A DNA stretch of 52,743 nucleotides, taken from UBA6022 sp032154105 (GTDB lineage: Bacteria > Patescibacteriota > Saccharimonadia > Saccharimonadales > Saccharimonadaceae). Position 1 is the first letter of the stretch. Each line of letters begins with the position of its first letter. The notes beneath the pieces are model-generated. The model had not been told where the DNA came from. It was given only the letters and a program-made list of their open reading frames with translations, and made no database searches. The position numbers and the translations under genes are program-made. Of the stretch, positions 7,146-14,624 are shown piece by piece. The stretch is from NCBI GenBank assembly GCA_032154105.1, contig JALDYI010000007.1, positions 1-52,743 on the forward strand, given 5' to 3'.

Positions 7146-8663
7146 ATGGGACGATTTTTACAAAAGATATTAAATGCACCTGAGCCACTATTTACGGTTG
7201 GTATTCATCAGCTTGAAAAAGCGACAGGTCATAGTGGTGTTGATACACGCTTGATTGCCGATATTACGCACAAGGCGCACGATTTAATGCGTCAGCTCGG
7301 GCTTAATCCAGCCGATACGACAGCGAACGAATTGTACCAAACGCTTAACGCCAGTCTTCGCCAGCATAAGATTGAGGAATATCTTCTCGACGCCGACTAT
7401 GTATTGTTGTCGCTTGGCAATCAGACAGTTTCGTTTAATATCATTGATGTGATCGAGAACGCTCATCATCAGCTTTCATTTGATCAGCGGGTGATGAGTC
7501 ATGGCCAGCGCAGTCTTCGCGGGGAGATCGTGCAGCGCTATATGGATCACGTGCGTACGAATGACATGACGGCTCGCGAAATTGCTGATGCCGCGGGCCT
7601 ATTACCGGAGAGTGATCAGTGGTACGCCGCGCCAAGCCGTGAGACGGTAGCGGTAGAAGAAAAGGATGAGCCGCCGTACATTTTGGCGATCGGTGATATC
7701 TTTACTGATGCATTTATTAAACTACGCGAGGATGAGGCGCGCATCGATACTGACCCGGACGGCAGTAAGCGACTGAGCTTGCCGTTTGGTTCAAAGCCGC
7801 CGTACGATAGCGTGGAGATTGTACAGGCAGTTGGCCCGTCGCCAAATGCCGCCGTATCGTTTAGTCGCTTGGGTCTCAATGCCGGCTTGATGGCATTTCT
7901 AGGAGATGACCAGCCGGGTAAGGATTCACTTGAATATTTGCATCAGCAACAGGTTGACACGGGCACGATGTCCGTCCATGAGGGTATAAAATCAAATTAT
8001 TATTACGTGCTGCGCTATGGAGCCGACCGAACGATCTTGGTGAAGAATGAGGCATACGACTACGTATGGGTTGCTCCAGAAAAGACACCTGATTGGATCT
8101 ATCTTTCACTGCTTAGTGAGACATCATGGCAGCTGCATGAGGATATGCTGGACTATCTTGAAGCCCATCCTGACACGAAGCTTGCCTTCCAGCCGGGTAC
8201 ATTCCACTTCAAATGGGGTGTTGAGAAACTCGCGAGGGTATATGCGCGCAGCCATATTGTGGTCATGAACCGTGAAGAAGCGGTTGATGTAACGGGTAAA
8301 TCATATGACTCACTCAAGGAGCTTGCGCAGGCACTTCACGCACTTGGGCCAAAGATCGTGGTGATCACCGATGGTCCGAATGGTTCGTACGCATCATACG
8401 ATGATAAACTCGTCTCAATTCCGAACTACCCAGACCCAGCACCTCCAGTTGACAGGACAGGGGCCGGAGACGCGTTTGCCTCAACGATCGTTGCCGCACT
8501 CGCACACGGGGAGTCGATTGAGACAGCGCTTACGTGGGCACCTATAAATAGCATGAGTGTTGTACAGAAACTTGGCGCTCAGGCTGGACTACTAAAACTT
8601 TCAGACATTAACCAGTATTTGCAGACAGCGCCAGAATACTACCATCCAGAGGAGTTAAACTAA
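7146..8663 (+). CDS. PfkB-family kinase with extra N-terminal domain
   Basis: 505 aa, against about 300-330 for a plain PfkB kinase. Residues about 177-490 form the kinase, with ATP motif DRTGAGDAF and catalytic Asp442. Residues 1-175 are a separate, mostly helical region I do not recognise. It ends in a low-complexity hinge rich in Glu, Asp and Pro. An AGGAG site precedes the ATG. Tandem placement with another PfkB kinase suggests a duplicated kinase with a new substrate or with an added regulatory or binding domain. The kinase half has long insertions compared with its neighbour. Confidence 0.82.
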   Translation: MGRFLQKILNAPEPLFTVGIHQLEKATGHSGVDTRLIADITHKAHDLMRQLGLNPADTTANELYQTLNASLRQHKIEEYLLDADYVLLSLGNQTVSFNIIDVIENAHHQLSFDQRVMSHGQRSLRGEIVQRYMDHVRTNDMTAREIADAAGLLPESDQWYAAPSRETVAVEEKDEPPYILAIGDIFTDAFIKLREDEARIDTDPDGSKRLSLPFGSKPPYDSVEIVQAVGPSPNAAVSFSRLGLNAGLMAFLGDDQPGKDSLEYLHQQQVDTGTMSVHEGIKSNYYYVLRYGADRTILVKNEAYDYVWVAPEKTPDWIYLSLLSETSWQLHEDMLDYLEAHPDTKLAFQPGTFHFKWGVEKLARVYARSHIVVMNREEAVDVTGKSYDSLKELAQALHALGPKIVVITDGPNGSYASYDDKLVSIPNYPDPAPPVDRTGAGDAFASTIVAALAHGESIETALTWAPINSMSVVQKLGAQAGLLKLSDINQYLQTAPEYYHPEELN

Positions 8664-8664
8664 T

Positions 8665-9273
8665 ATGAGATATCAAATTTGTGTATCAGGAGCAGCAAGC
8701 GGAGATACGGTTACCGCTTCACATCAGCTCGCCTATGATTTGGGCCGTGCTATTGCCGAGCAAGGAAAAACGCTCACGACCGGTGCAACCGTCGGCTTGC
8801 CGCATTATGCAGCCATGGGAGCCTTTAGCGTCGTCGACCGTAGGGGTGTATCGGTTGGATTCTCGCCAGCCAGCTCATTCCGTGAGCATGTCTCGACGTA
8901 TAAGCTTCCGACAAAAGAGTTTGATTACATTAACTTTACGGGCATGGAATATGTTGGTCGTGACGTTCACCTAGTGCGCAGCAGTGATGCGATTATAACT
9001 GTGGGTGGTCGCATGGGAAGCTTGCATGAACTTTCGACGGCACTCGAAAGTCGCAAGGTTTGCGGCGTGCTTCTCGGCAGTGGTGGACTTGCCGACTATG
9101 TACCAACCTTGCTTCAAAACGTCGAAGCGCCTGGTGCGAAAGATATCATTTTCGATACCGATCCAGATCGCCTGGTGGCGGCGGTTATTGCTGCACTCGA
9201 TGTAAAGTATGCCGGTTTTATCCATGATGGCACCGATAGTCAATTGAGCGCCAAGCGCGCTGGTCGCGGCTAG
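8665..9273 (+). CDS. LOG-family (lysine decarboxylase-like) Rossmann protein
   Basis: 202-aa protein of the SLOG/LOG type. The nucleotide- and phosphate-binding signature is GGRMGSLHEL (residues 114-123), a variant of the family's GGxGTxxE with Glu122 kept. The N-terminal CVSGAASGD is the usual glycine-rich first loop. Family members cleave nucleoside-monophosphate ribose bonds (cytokinin-type phosphoribohydrolases) or only bind nucleotides. As the last gene of the pentose-phosphate operon, release of ribose 5-phosphate from nucleotides would fit, but that is inference. The gene follows the kinase by 1 nt. Confidence 0.72.
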   Translation: MRYQICVSGAASGDTVTASHQLAYDLGRAIAEQGKTLTTGATVGLPHYAAMGAFSVVDRRGVSVGFSPASSFREHVSTYKLPTKEFDYINFTGMEYVGRDVHLVRSSDAIITVGGRMGSLHELSTALESRKVCGVLLGSGGLADYVPTLLQNVEAPGAKDIIFDTDPDRLVAAVIAALDVKYAGFIHDGTDSQLSAKRAGRG

Positions 9274-9287
9274 CGCCTGCAACCCGC

Positions 9288-9316
9288 TTGTGCTCACGAA
9301 TAGCAAAGCGTATACT
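9288..9316 (+). promoter_or_regulatory. Promoter of the paralogous membrane-protein pair
   Basis: TTGTGC (9288-9293) and TATACT (9311-9316) are spaced by 17 bp. The leader is about 26 nt with a GGAG site before the ATG at 9349. Confidence 0.6.
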
Positions 9317-9348
9317 AAGCCGTATCACATAAATGGAGCTCTAGCATC

Positions 9349-10107
9349 ATGTCGTACAAACAATCTCAGCAAGGGAGCGTGCTCGCGGTTATATCGGCAG
9401 TTATTGTTATTTTGTTCGTCGCAGCGCTCGGCTATGTGTTGTATCAAAACATGTCGAAGCCGAAGGCTACCGAGCAGTCGTCACAGCAAGCGCCGAAGCC
9501 CGATGATCTGAGTGCAATAGCTGAAACAGCTATTGCAGGCTGGACGATCGCACTGAAACACCCTGCAGACTGGACGATTGAGCGGTCAGATATCACGAAT
9601 GAATCTGCAGAGGTCGCGCGGACGACGCTTTGGAGCAAAGACAAAAGCATAGCTGTCAAGGTGAAAATGTATAGCGCTCCGCAGCTCGGCGGTAGCTGTG
9701 ACGTGAGTACAAGTACGATAAGTTACGTAAAACGTGCAGTGCTACCAGGCATACAGTCCGCGCATTTTAGTGAGGCGATTATTCACGGTCAAAAAACTGA
9801 ATATGCAGAGGAGGGGTTTACATTTAGCAGTGGACTTGTGGTGAAGGATGCCGAAATAGAAGGCGCGGTCGTTGGGGACGATGGCTGTAAGCTTGCCTGG
9901 ACGGTCTCTGATTATTTCGCAAAAGAATCAGATGGTAGCTATGAATCAGACGTGGCGCGCAGTGCTGTTACTATACATGTCGCTTCACTGGAGAATAGTG
10001 ATGAAACCCTGAAGACATTCCAGTCTGATCAGGCTATCAAAGACGTCCTCGCGAGCGACGATTACAAAATGGCTGTGCGAATCGTTCAGTCATACTCTCA
10101 GAAGTAA
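9349..10107 (+). CDS. Membrane-anchored protein, paralogue 1 (252 aa)
   Basis: Residues about 10-31 form one N-terminal membrane helix after a short polar start (MSYKQSQQGS), so the rest should face outside. A polar linker (residues 32-60) leads to an extracytoplasmic domain of about 190 aa with two cysteines that could pair. The HPADWTIER stretch resembles PsbP-like or lipoprotein-like domains, but this is weak. The start, membrane helix and ribosome-site region are nearly shared with the next gene, so the anchor was duplicated. The QxGS start recalls pilin-type leaders, but the glutamate five residues after the cleavage site is absent. Confidence 0.72.
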   Translation: MSYKQSQQGSVLAVISAVIVILFVAALGYVLYQNMSKPKATEQSSQQAPKPDDLSAIAETAIAGWTIALKHPADWTIERSDITNESAEVARTTLWSKDKSIAVKVKMYSAPQLGGSCDVSTSTISYVKRAVLPGIQSAHFSEAIIHGQKTEYAEEGFTFSSGLVVKDAEIEGAVVGDDGCKLAWTVSDYFAKESDGSYESDVARSAVTIHVASLENSDETLKTFQSDQAIKDVLASDDYKMAVRIVQSYSQK

Positions 10108-10142
10108 TTTTATTAGCAAACAGAAAGTGGGGCTTTAGCATC

Positions 10143-10727
10143 ATGTCATACAAACAATCTCAAGAGGGTAGTACACTGGCAGTCGTAGCGGTAGCTATCA
10201 TCATTGCGCTGGTGGCGGCGCTTGGCTATGTGCTGTATCAGAATACCACTAAAGAGCCGGTGAAGAAGGAGAACGACCTCTCGGCGATAGAAAAAGATGC
10301 AACTGGTACCGAGCCGAAAGAGGTGGTTTATATGGATTTCCGACAAGGTGGCTTGAGCCAGACCGGCGTTGAAGTCAGCACAGCGAATGACGTGGCCAAA
10401 CTGACACATGCTGGGGATAAGTTAGCGGCGTTTTTGCGAAAGGCAGAATTTGGCAAGGAAGTTGTAGTGATGGGCGGTGAAACCAAAAAAATCTCCTTTG
10501 TGATTGATCGTTTGCAGGGAGATTATGCGGTTGGAGGTGATCAATATGCGGCAGGCCATATGCTATGGGGCCCGGAGAATGGCACTGGCGAGATAAAAGT
10601 AGTCGCCGGTACGCAGAACGAAGGCTTTTCTTGCAAGGAACTGACCGCGGCGAACGTACCGGGCAAGCTTGTTGATGGCAAGTGTCTGGCCGATGATACA
10701 AGTGGTCTTATCGACTACTCAAATTAA
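10143..10727 (+). CDS. Membrane-anchored protein, paralogue 2 (194 aa)
   Basis: It begins MSYKQSQEGSTLAV and continues to LGYVLYQN almost exactly as the previous protein, then diverges into an unrelated extracytoplasmic region of about 150 aa. One membrane helix (residues about 10-31) anchors it. Cys164 and Cys178 (approximate positions) are the only cysteines and could pair. It follows the paralogue by 35 bp, with a similar GGGGCTTTAGCATC ribosome-site region, so both are probably in one transcript. I do not recognise the outer domain. Confidence 0.7.
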   Translation: MSYKQSQEGSTLAVVAVAIIIALVAALGYVLYQNTTKEPVKKENDLSAIEKDATGTEPKEVVYMDFRQGGLSQTGVEVSTANDVAKLTHAGDKLAAFLRKAEFGKEVVVMGGETKKISFVIDRLQGDYAVGGDQYAAGHMLWGPENGTGEIKVVAGTQNEGFSCKELTAANVPGKLVDGKCLADDTSGLIDYSN

Positions 10728-10766
10728 GGCAGAGTTTTTGTCTACGACGCGGCTCCCGGTGATGGG

Positions 10767-10780
10767 GGTCGTGTACGACC
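10767..10780. promoter_or_regulatory. Inverted repeat over the uvrB -35 region
   Basis: GGTCGT (10767-10772) and ACGACC (10775-10780) form a perfect inverted repeat around GT. It lies where the -35 box of uvrB should be, 11 bp upstream of the TATACT -10 box, so a bound protein would block the promoter. It does not match the Gram-positive or Gram-negative LexA box. Confidence 0.4.
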
Positions 10781-10791
10781 GCAGAGTGTCG

Positions 10792-10797
10792 TATACT
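10792..10797 (+). promoter_or_regulatory. -10 box of uvrB, leaderless start
   Basis: TATACT ends 7 nt before the uvrB ATG. There is no ribosome-binding site, so the message is expected to be leaderless. Confidence 0.55.
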
Positions 10798-10804
10798 GAA
10801 AGTA

Positions 10805-12778
10805 ATGGACCAACGATTTCGTCTCGAAACCAAATACCAGCCAACGGGCGATCAACCAAGTGCGATTGCCCAGCTTGTTGATGGGCTAGAAAAAGGCGAG
10901 CGCGAGCAGACACTCCTCGGTGTGACTGGTAGTGGTAAAACGTTTACCATGGCAAATATTATCCAGAATCAGCAGGTACCAACATTGGTACTAGCGCATA
11001 ACAAGACGTTGGCGGCACAGCTATTTTCTGAATTTAAAGCTTTTTTTCCGGACAACGAAGTTCATTATTTTGTGAGTTACTTTGACTACTATCAGCCAGA
11101 GGCATATATGGCGAGTAGTGATACGTATATTGAAAAAGACTCAAAGATCAACGATGAGATTGATCGTCTGCGCCATGCCGCCACCTCGGCACTTCTGACA
11201 CGGCGCGATACGATCATCGTCGCTAGTGTGAGCTGTATTTATGGCATTGGCTCACCGGACGATTATTCGGATATGTCGATAACTGTAAAGAAAAACGAGG
11301 CGCGCCAACAGGATAAGTTCGTACGACTTTTGACCGACATTCAGTACCAGCGAAATGATATAGATTTCCACCGGGGTACGTTCCGCGTAAAGGGTGATGT
11401 GATTGATGTGTTCCCGGCAGGTAGTGACGTTGCGTATCGTATTGAGTTTTTTGGTGACGAAGTAGATCGTATTACACGCATCGATCCGCTTACGGGCGAA
11501 ATAATGGGCGAACCAGCGGAAATTACGATTTTCCCAAGTAGTCACTATGTAACCCCGAAGCAAAAAGTCGAGCGCGCCATCATTAATATTAAGAAGGAAT
11601 TTGAAGAACGCATGGCGTGGTTCGAATCGCACGACAAGCTCCTTGAGGCGCAGCGTCTTTCCCAGCGAACAAAGTACGATCTTGAAATGCTTGAAGAGAC
11701 GGGCTTTGTCAAAGGCATCGAGAATTATAGTCGCTACCTTACGAACCGTGAGCCGGGCGAACAGCCAGCGACACTTATGGATTATTTCCCGGATGATTTC
11801 TTGCTTCTGGTTGACGAGAGTCATATGACCTTGCCGCAGGTGAGGGGCATGTATAACGGTGACCGTGCGCGCAAGGAAGTATTAGTTGAGCATGGTTTCC
11901 GCTTGCCATCGGCACTCGATAACCGCCCGCTTACATTTACTGAGTTTGATCGCCATATCAACAAAGCAATTTATGTCTCTGCAACGCCAAGTGACTATGA
12001 GCTTGCACAGAGCCCCGAGCCAGCACAGCAGGTTATTCGTCCGACAGGCCTCCTCGATCCGAATATTGTTATTCGCCCGACCGAAGGTCAGATCGATGAT
12101 CTTATCGGTGAGATTCGAGCGCGGACGGCCAAGAATCAGCGCGTACTAGTGACGACTCTTACGAAACGAATGGCCGAGGATCTCAGTACGTACTTGCTTG
12201 AAATTGGTATTAAGACTGCCTATATTCACAGTGAGGTTGATACGCTCGAACGGGGGGATATTTTGAAAGATCTTCGATTGGGCGTGTATGATGTGCTCGT
12301 GGGTATTAATCTACTTCGCGAGGGCCTCGATCTTCCAGAAGTAAGTATGGTAGCGATTATGGATGCCGACAAGGAAGGCTTTCTTCGCTCGGAAAGTGCG
12401 CTCATTCAGACAATTGGCCGTGCCGCTCGTCACCAAGAAGGAACGGTCTATATGTATGCCGACAACATGACCCGCTCGATGCGTGCAGCAATCGATGAGA
12501 CGAATCGTCGTCGTGGTATTCAGGAAACGTACAATACTGAGCACGGTATGACACCGACGAGTATCGCCAAAGAAATCGACGAGGGGCTACGTGCTATCAT
12601 CCCCGATAAAGAGAAAAATAAGCCGAAAAAGCTTGATCTTAAGAAAATTCCAAAAGATGAATACGCTTCACTCATTAAGGATCTATCCGGGCAAATGGAG
12701 CTTGCGAGTGCAAACCTTGAGTTTGAAAAAGCAGCCGAACTTCGTGACATGATTGCTGATATTCGCTCCAAAATGTAG
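10805..12778 (+). CDS. uvrB: Excinuclease ABC subunit B
   Basis: 657-aa UvrB, full length. It is the damage-verifying helicase of nucleotide excision repair and is loaded by UvrA and then bound by UvrC. Walker A is GVTGSGKT (residues 39-46). The beta-hairpin region has FDYYQPEAY (about 95-103), the Walker B region reads VDESH, and helicase motif VI is QTIGRAARH. The C-terminal UVR domain (about residues 620-655) that contacts UvrC is present. It is monocistronic, with a leaderless-type promoter and an upstream inverted repeat. Confidence 0.97.
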   Translation: MDQRFRLETKYQPTGDQPSAIAQLVDGLEKGEREQTLLGVTGSGKTFTMANIIQNQQVPTLVLAHNKTLAAQLFSEFKAFFPDNEVHYFVSYFDYYQPEAYMASSDTYIEKDSKINDEIDRLRHAATSALLTRRDTIIVASVSCIYGIGSPDDYSDMSITVKKNEARQQDKFVRLLTDIQYQRNDIDFHRGTFRVKGDVIDVFPAGSDVAYRIEFFGDEVDRITRIDPLTGEIMGEPAEITIFPSSHYVTPKQKVERAIINIKKEFEERMAWFESHDKLLEAQRLSQRTKYDLEMLEETGFVKGIENYSRYLTNREPGEQPATLMDYFPDDFLLLVDESHMTLPQVRGMYNGDRARKEVLVEHGFRLPSALDNRPLTFTEFDRHINKAIYVSATPSDYELAQSPEPAQQVIRPTGLLDPNIVIRPTEGQIDDLIGEIRARTAKNQRVLVTTLTKRMAEDLSTYLLEIGIKTAYIHSEVDTLERGDILKDLRLGVYDVLVGINLLREGLDLPEVSMVAIMDADKEGFLRSESALIQTIGRAARHQEGTVYMYADNMTRSMRAAIDETNRRRGIQETYNTEHGMTPTSIAKEIDEGLRAIIPDKEKNKPKKLDLKKIPKDEYASLIKDLSGQMELASANLEFEKAAELRDMIADIRSKM

Positions 12779-12796
12779 GCGGGAAGCTGTCTGCGA

Positions 12797-12825
12797 TTGC
12801 AAAATATCAGCAGATGTGCTACTAT
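12797..12825 (+). promoter_or_regulatory. Promoter of the DEAD-box helicase
   Basis: TTGCAA (12797-12802) and TACTAT (12820-12825) are spaced by 17 bp. The predicted start near 12832 gives a leader of about 150 nt, by far the longest of any promoter identified here. Confidence 0.55.
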
Positions 12826-12831
12826 AGACAC

Positions 12832-12981
12832 ATTGCATTCGATGAATGTCGAGCCTCTTTCAAAGACTAGCGTGACTCACGCGGCCACCGAAATATCCTC
12901 TCGCTGTTCTCCAATCTCTCTATGAGAGAATTGCCAGACTGCAACAGCTATTAAATCTGAATAACGAAAGGGTTATTTTCT
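12832..12981 (+). promoter_or_regulatory. Long structured 5' leader of the helicase gene
   Basis: Three short hairpins can be drawn: CATTC/GAATG (12836-12848), GCGTG/CACGC (12870-12882) and a CTCTC/GAGAG stem extended by CAAT/ATTG over a one-base bulge (12912-12933). The sequence ends in AACGAAAGGGTTATTTTCT before the ATG. Long folded leaders on DEAD-box helicase genes are known to act in cold-shock control in other bacteria. Here this is inference from position and length. Confidence 0.45.
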
Positions 12982-14226
12982 ATGGCATTTCAACAAGGAC
13001 GGGGCGGACGCCCTAATCAAGGACGCCCACAAGGCGGTGGACGTAGCTTTGGCGGTGGTCGCCCAGGCGGTAATCGTGGCGGCGGGCGCGGTGGTAACCG
13101 TGGTCCAGCAAAGAAGTATATCCATCCTTCAAAGTTTATTAACAAAGCAGTCGCAAAAGCCGACGAGATTCCTTACGAATCAACTCACAAATTTGCCGAC
13201 TTTCCATTTGGGTCACAGCTTCACCACAACATTGCTACTAAGGGGTATGTAACTCCTAGTGCGATTCAGGACCAGGCTATTCCTCATATCATTGACGGTA
13301 AGGACGTTATCGGCCTTGCTAACACCGGTACTGGTAAGACAGCAGCTTTCCTTCTTCCTATTATTGAGCGTCAGAGTGGTATTACACTTCGTCCAAGCGT
13401 GCTTATTGTTGCGCCGACACGTGAGCTTGCTCAGCAGATCGACGAACAGTTCCGCGACTTCTCTCGCGGCATGAACCTCTACTCAACGCTTATTGTTGGT
13501 GGTGTGAACATTGATCGCCAAATCCGCGACCTTAAGCGCCGTCCACACGTCGTGATTGGTACGCCAGGTCGTTTGAAAGATCTTATGCAGCGCCGTGTGC
13601 TTCAGCTTAAGAACATGACAACACTTGTTCTTGATGAAGCTGACCGCATGCTCGACATGGGCTTCTTGCCTGACATTCGTGCTATTGTGAATGAAATGCC
13701 GGAAGAGCGTCAGACACTTTTCTTTAGTGCAACAATTACTCCTGAGATTCAGGCACTTGTGAACACATTCTTGAAAGACCCAGAGACTGTCTCGGTTCGT
13801 ACATCTGAAACCAGCGAGCACGTTGAGCAGGATGTTATCGAAGCTCGTGACAAGAATCACAAGGTTGAACTACTCGAAGAGCTGTTGAAGCAAGAAGCAT
13901 ACGATAAAGTACTTGTCTTTGGTGAGACGAAGTTTGGCGTACAGCGCCTATCTGACCATCTTGATAATGTTGGTATCCCGTCTGCAGCTATTCACGGTAA
14001 TAAAAACCAATCACAGCGCCAGCGTGCTTTGAAGCAATTCAAAGACAACCGCGTGAAAGTATTAGTTGCAACCGATGTTGCCGCTCGTGGACTTGATATC
14101 CCGAACGTGTCACACGTTATTAACTTTGACACTCCACAGACGTACGAAGACTACACGCACCGTATTGGCCGAACAGGTCGTGGTGGCGCTCGTGGTCACG
14201 CACATACGTTTATCGATCGTCGATAA
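12982..14226 (+). CDS. DEAD-box RNA helicase with RGG-rich N-terminus
   Basis: 414-aa ATP-dependent RNA helicase. Residues 1-45 are a Gly/Arg/Gln-rich disordered tail of RGG type, which is unusual at the N-terminus because bacterial RhlE/CsdA proteins carry such tails at the C-terminus. The helicase core follows: Q motif near residues 75-95, Walker A ANTGTGKT (113-120), DEAD (218-221), SAT near 249 and HRIGRTGR (about 393-400). It probably unwinds mRNA or rRNA. The gene has its own promoter, a folded leader and a strong terminator. Confidence 0.95.
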   Translation: MAFQQGRGGRPNQGRPQGGGRSFGGGRPGGNRGGGRGGNRGPAKKYIHPSKFINKAVAKADEIPYESTHKFADFPFGSQLHHNIATKGYVTPSAIQDQAIPHIIDGKDVIGLANTGTGKTAAFLLPIIERQSGITLRPSVLIVAPTRELAQQIDEQFRDFSRGMNLYSTLIVGGVNIDRQIRDLKRRPHVVIGTPGRLKDLMQRRVLQLKNMTTLVLDEADRMLDMGFLPDIRAIVNEMPEERQTLFFSATITPEIQALVNTFLKDPETVSVRTSETSEHVEQDVIEARDKNHKVELLEELLKQEAYDKVLVFGETKFGVQRLSDHLDNVGIPSAAIHGNKNQSQRQRALKQFKDNRVKVLVATDVAARGLDIPNVSHVINFDTPQTYEDYTHRIGRTGRGGARGHAHTFIDRR

Positions 14227-14239
14227 TACGCACCTTTTC

Positions 14240-14275
14240 AAAAAGCACCCTCTTTTGGGTGCTTTTTGTTTTTAT
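14240..14275 (+). terminator. Rho-independent terminator of the helicase gene
   Basis: An 11-bp perfect stem (14240-14250 with 14257-14267) closes a TCTTTT loop and runs into T-rich sequence, 13 nt after the stop codon. Confidence 0.9.
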
Positions 14276-14319
14276 ACCATATATCGCCCAATGGGCGTGT
14301 CAATCTTGCAGGGGTAGGA

Positions 14320-14325
14320 TATAAT
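14320..14325 (+). promoter_or_regulatory. -10 box of the gatCAB operon, leaderless start
   Basis: TATAAT ends 6 nt before the gatC ATG at 14332. The -35 region is weak and no ribosome site fits between the expected transcript start and the ATG. Confidence 0.6.
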
Positions 14326-14331
14326 AGGTGT

Positions 14332-14622
14332 ATGACAAATATTTCTCGCGACGATGTGCAGCATCTTGCACAATTAAGTAGCTTGCAGCTAGATGATAAT
14401 GAAATTGACGCCTTACAGGCGGACCTAGGTAATATCTTAGGGTACGTTGAACAGCTATCAGAGCTAAATACTGAAGGCGTTGAGCCGACATATCAGGTGA
14501 CGGATCTACAAAACGTAGGACGTGACGATACGGTTATTGATTATGGCGTATCGCGTGAGCAATTGCTTGAGCTATCTCCCGAGAGCTACGCACATCAAGT
14601 AAAGGTTCCGAAAGTATTATAA
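14332..14622 (+). CDS. gatC: Asp-tRNA(Asn)/Glu-tRNA(Gln) amidotransferase subunit C
   Basis: 96-aa GatC, the small subunit that clamps GatA and GatB together. The family pattern is clear: VQHLAQLSSLQLDDNE at residues 8-23, the acidic middle, and a C-terminal region ending in KVPKVL. I chose the ATG at 14332. An upstream in-frame ATG at 14266 would place the -10 box inside the coding region and add 22 unrelated residues. gatA follows after 2 nt. Confidence 0.92.
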   Translation: MTNISRDDVQHLAQLSSLQLDDNEIDALQADLGNILGYVEQLSELNTEGVEPTYQVTDLQNVGRDDTVIDYGVSREQLLELSPESYAHQVKVPKVL

Positions 14623-14624
14623 CT

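Noticed and set aside
9349..9450. The paralogous pair as type IV pilins
   Set aside because: The QxGS start resembles a prepilin site, but the conserved glutamate at position five is missing in both.
10805..10870. uvrB message controlled by a classical LexA box
   Set aside because: Neither CGAACnnnnGTTCG nor CTGTn8ACAG occurs near the start.
14266..14331. Upstream ATG for gatC
   Set aside because: It falls before the TATAAT box, and the extra 22 residues do not fit GatC.
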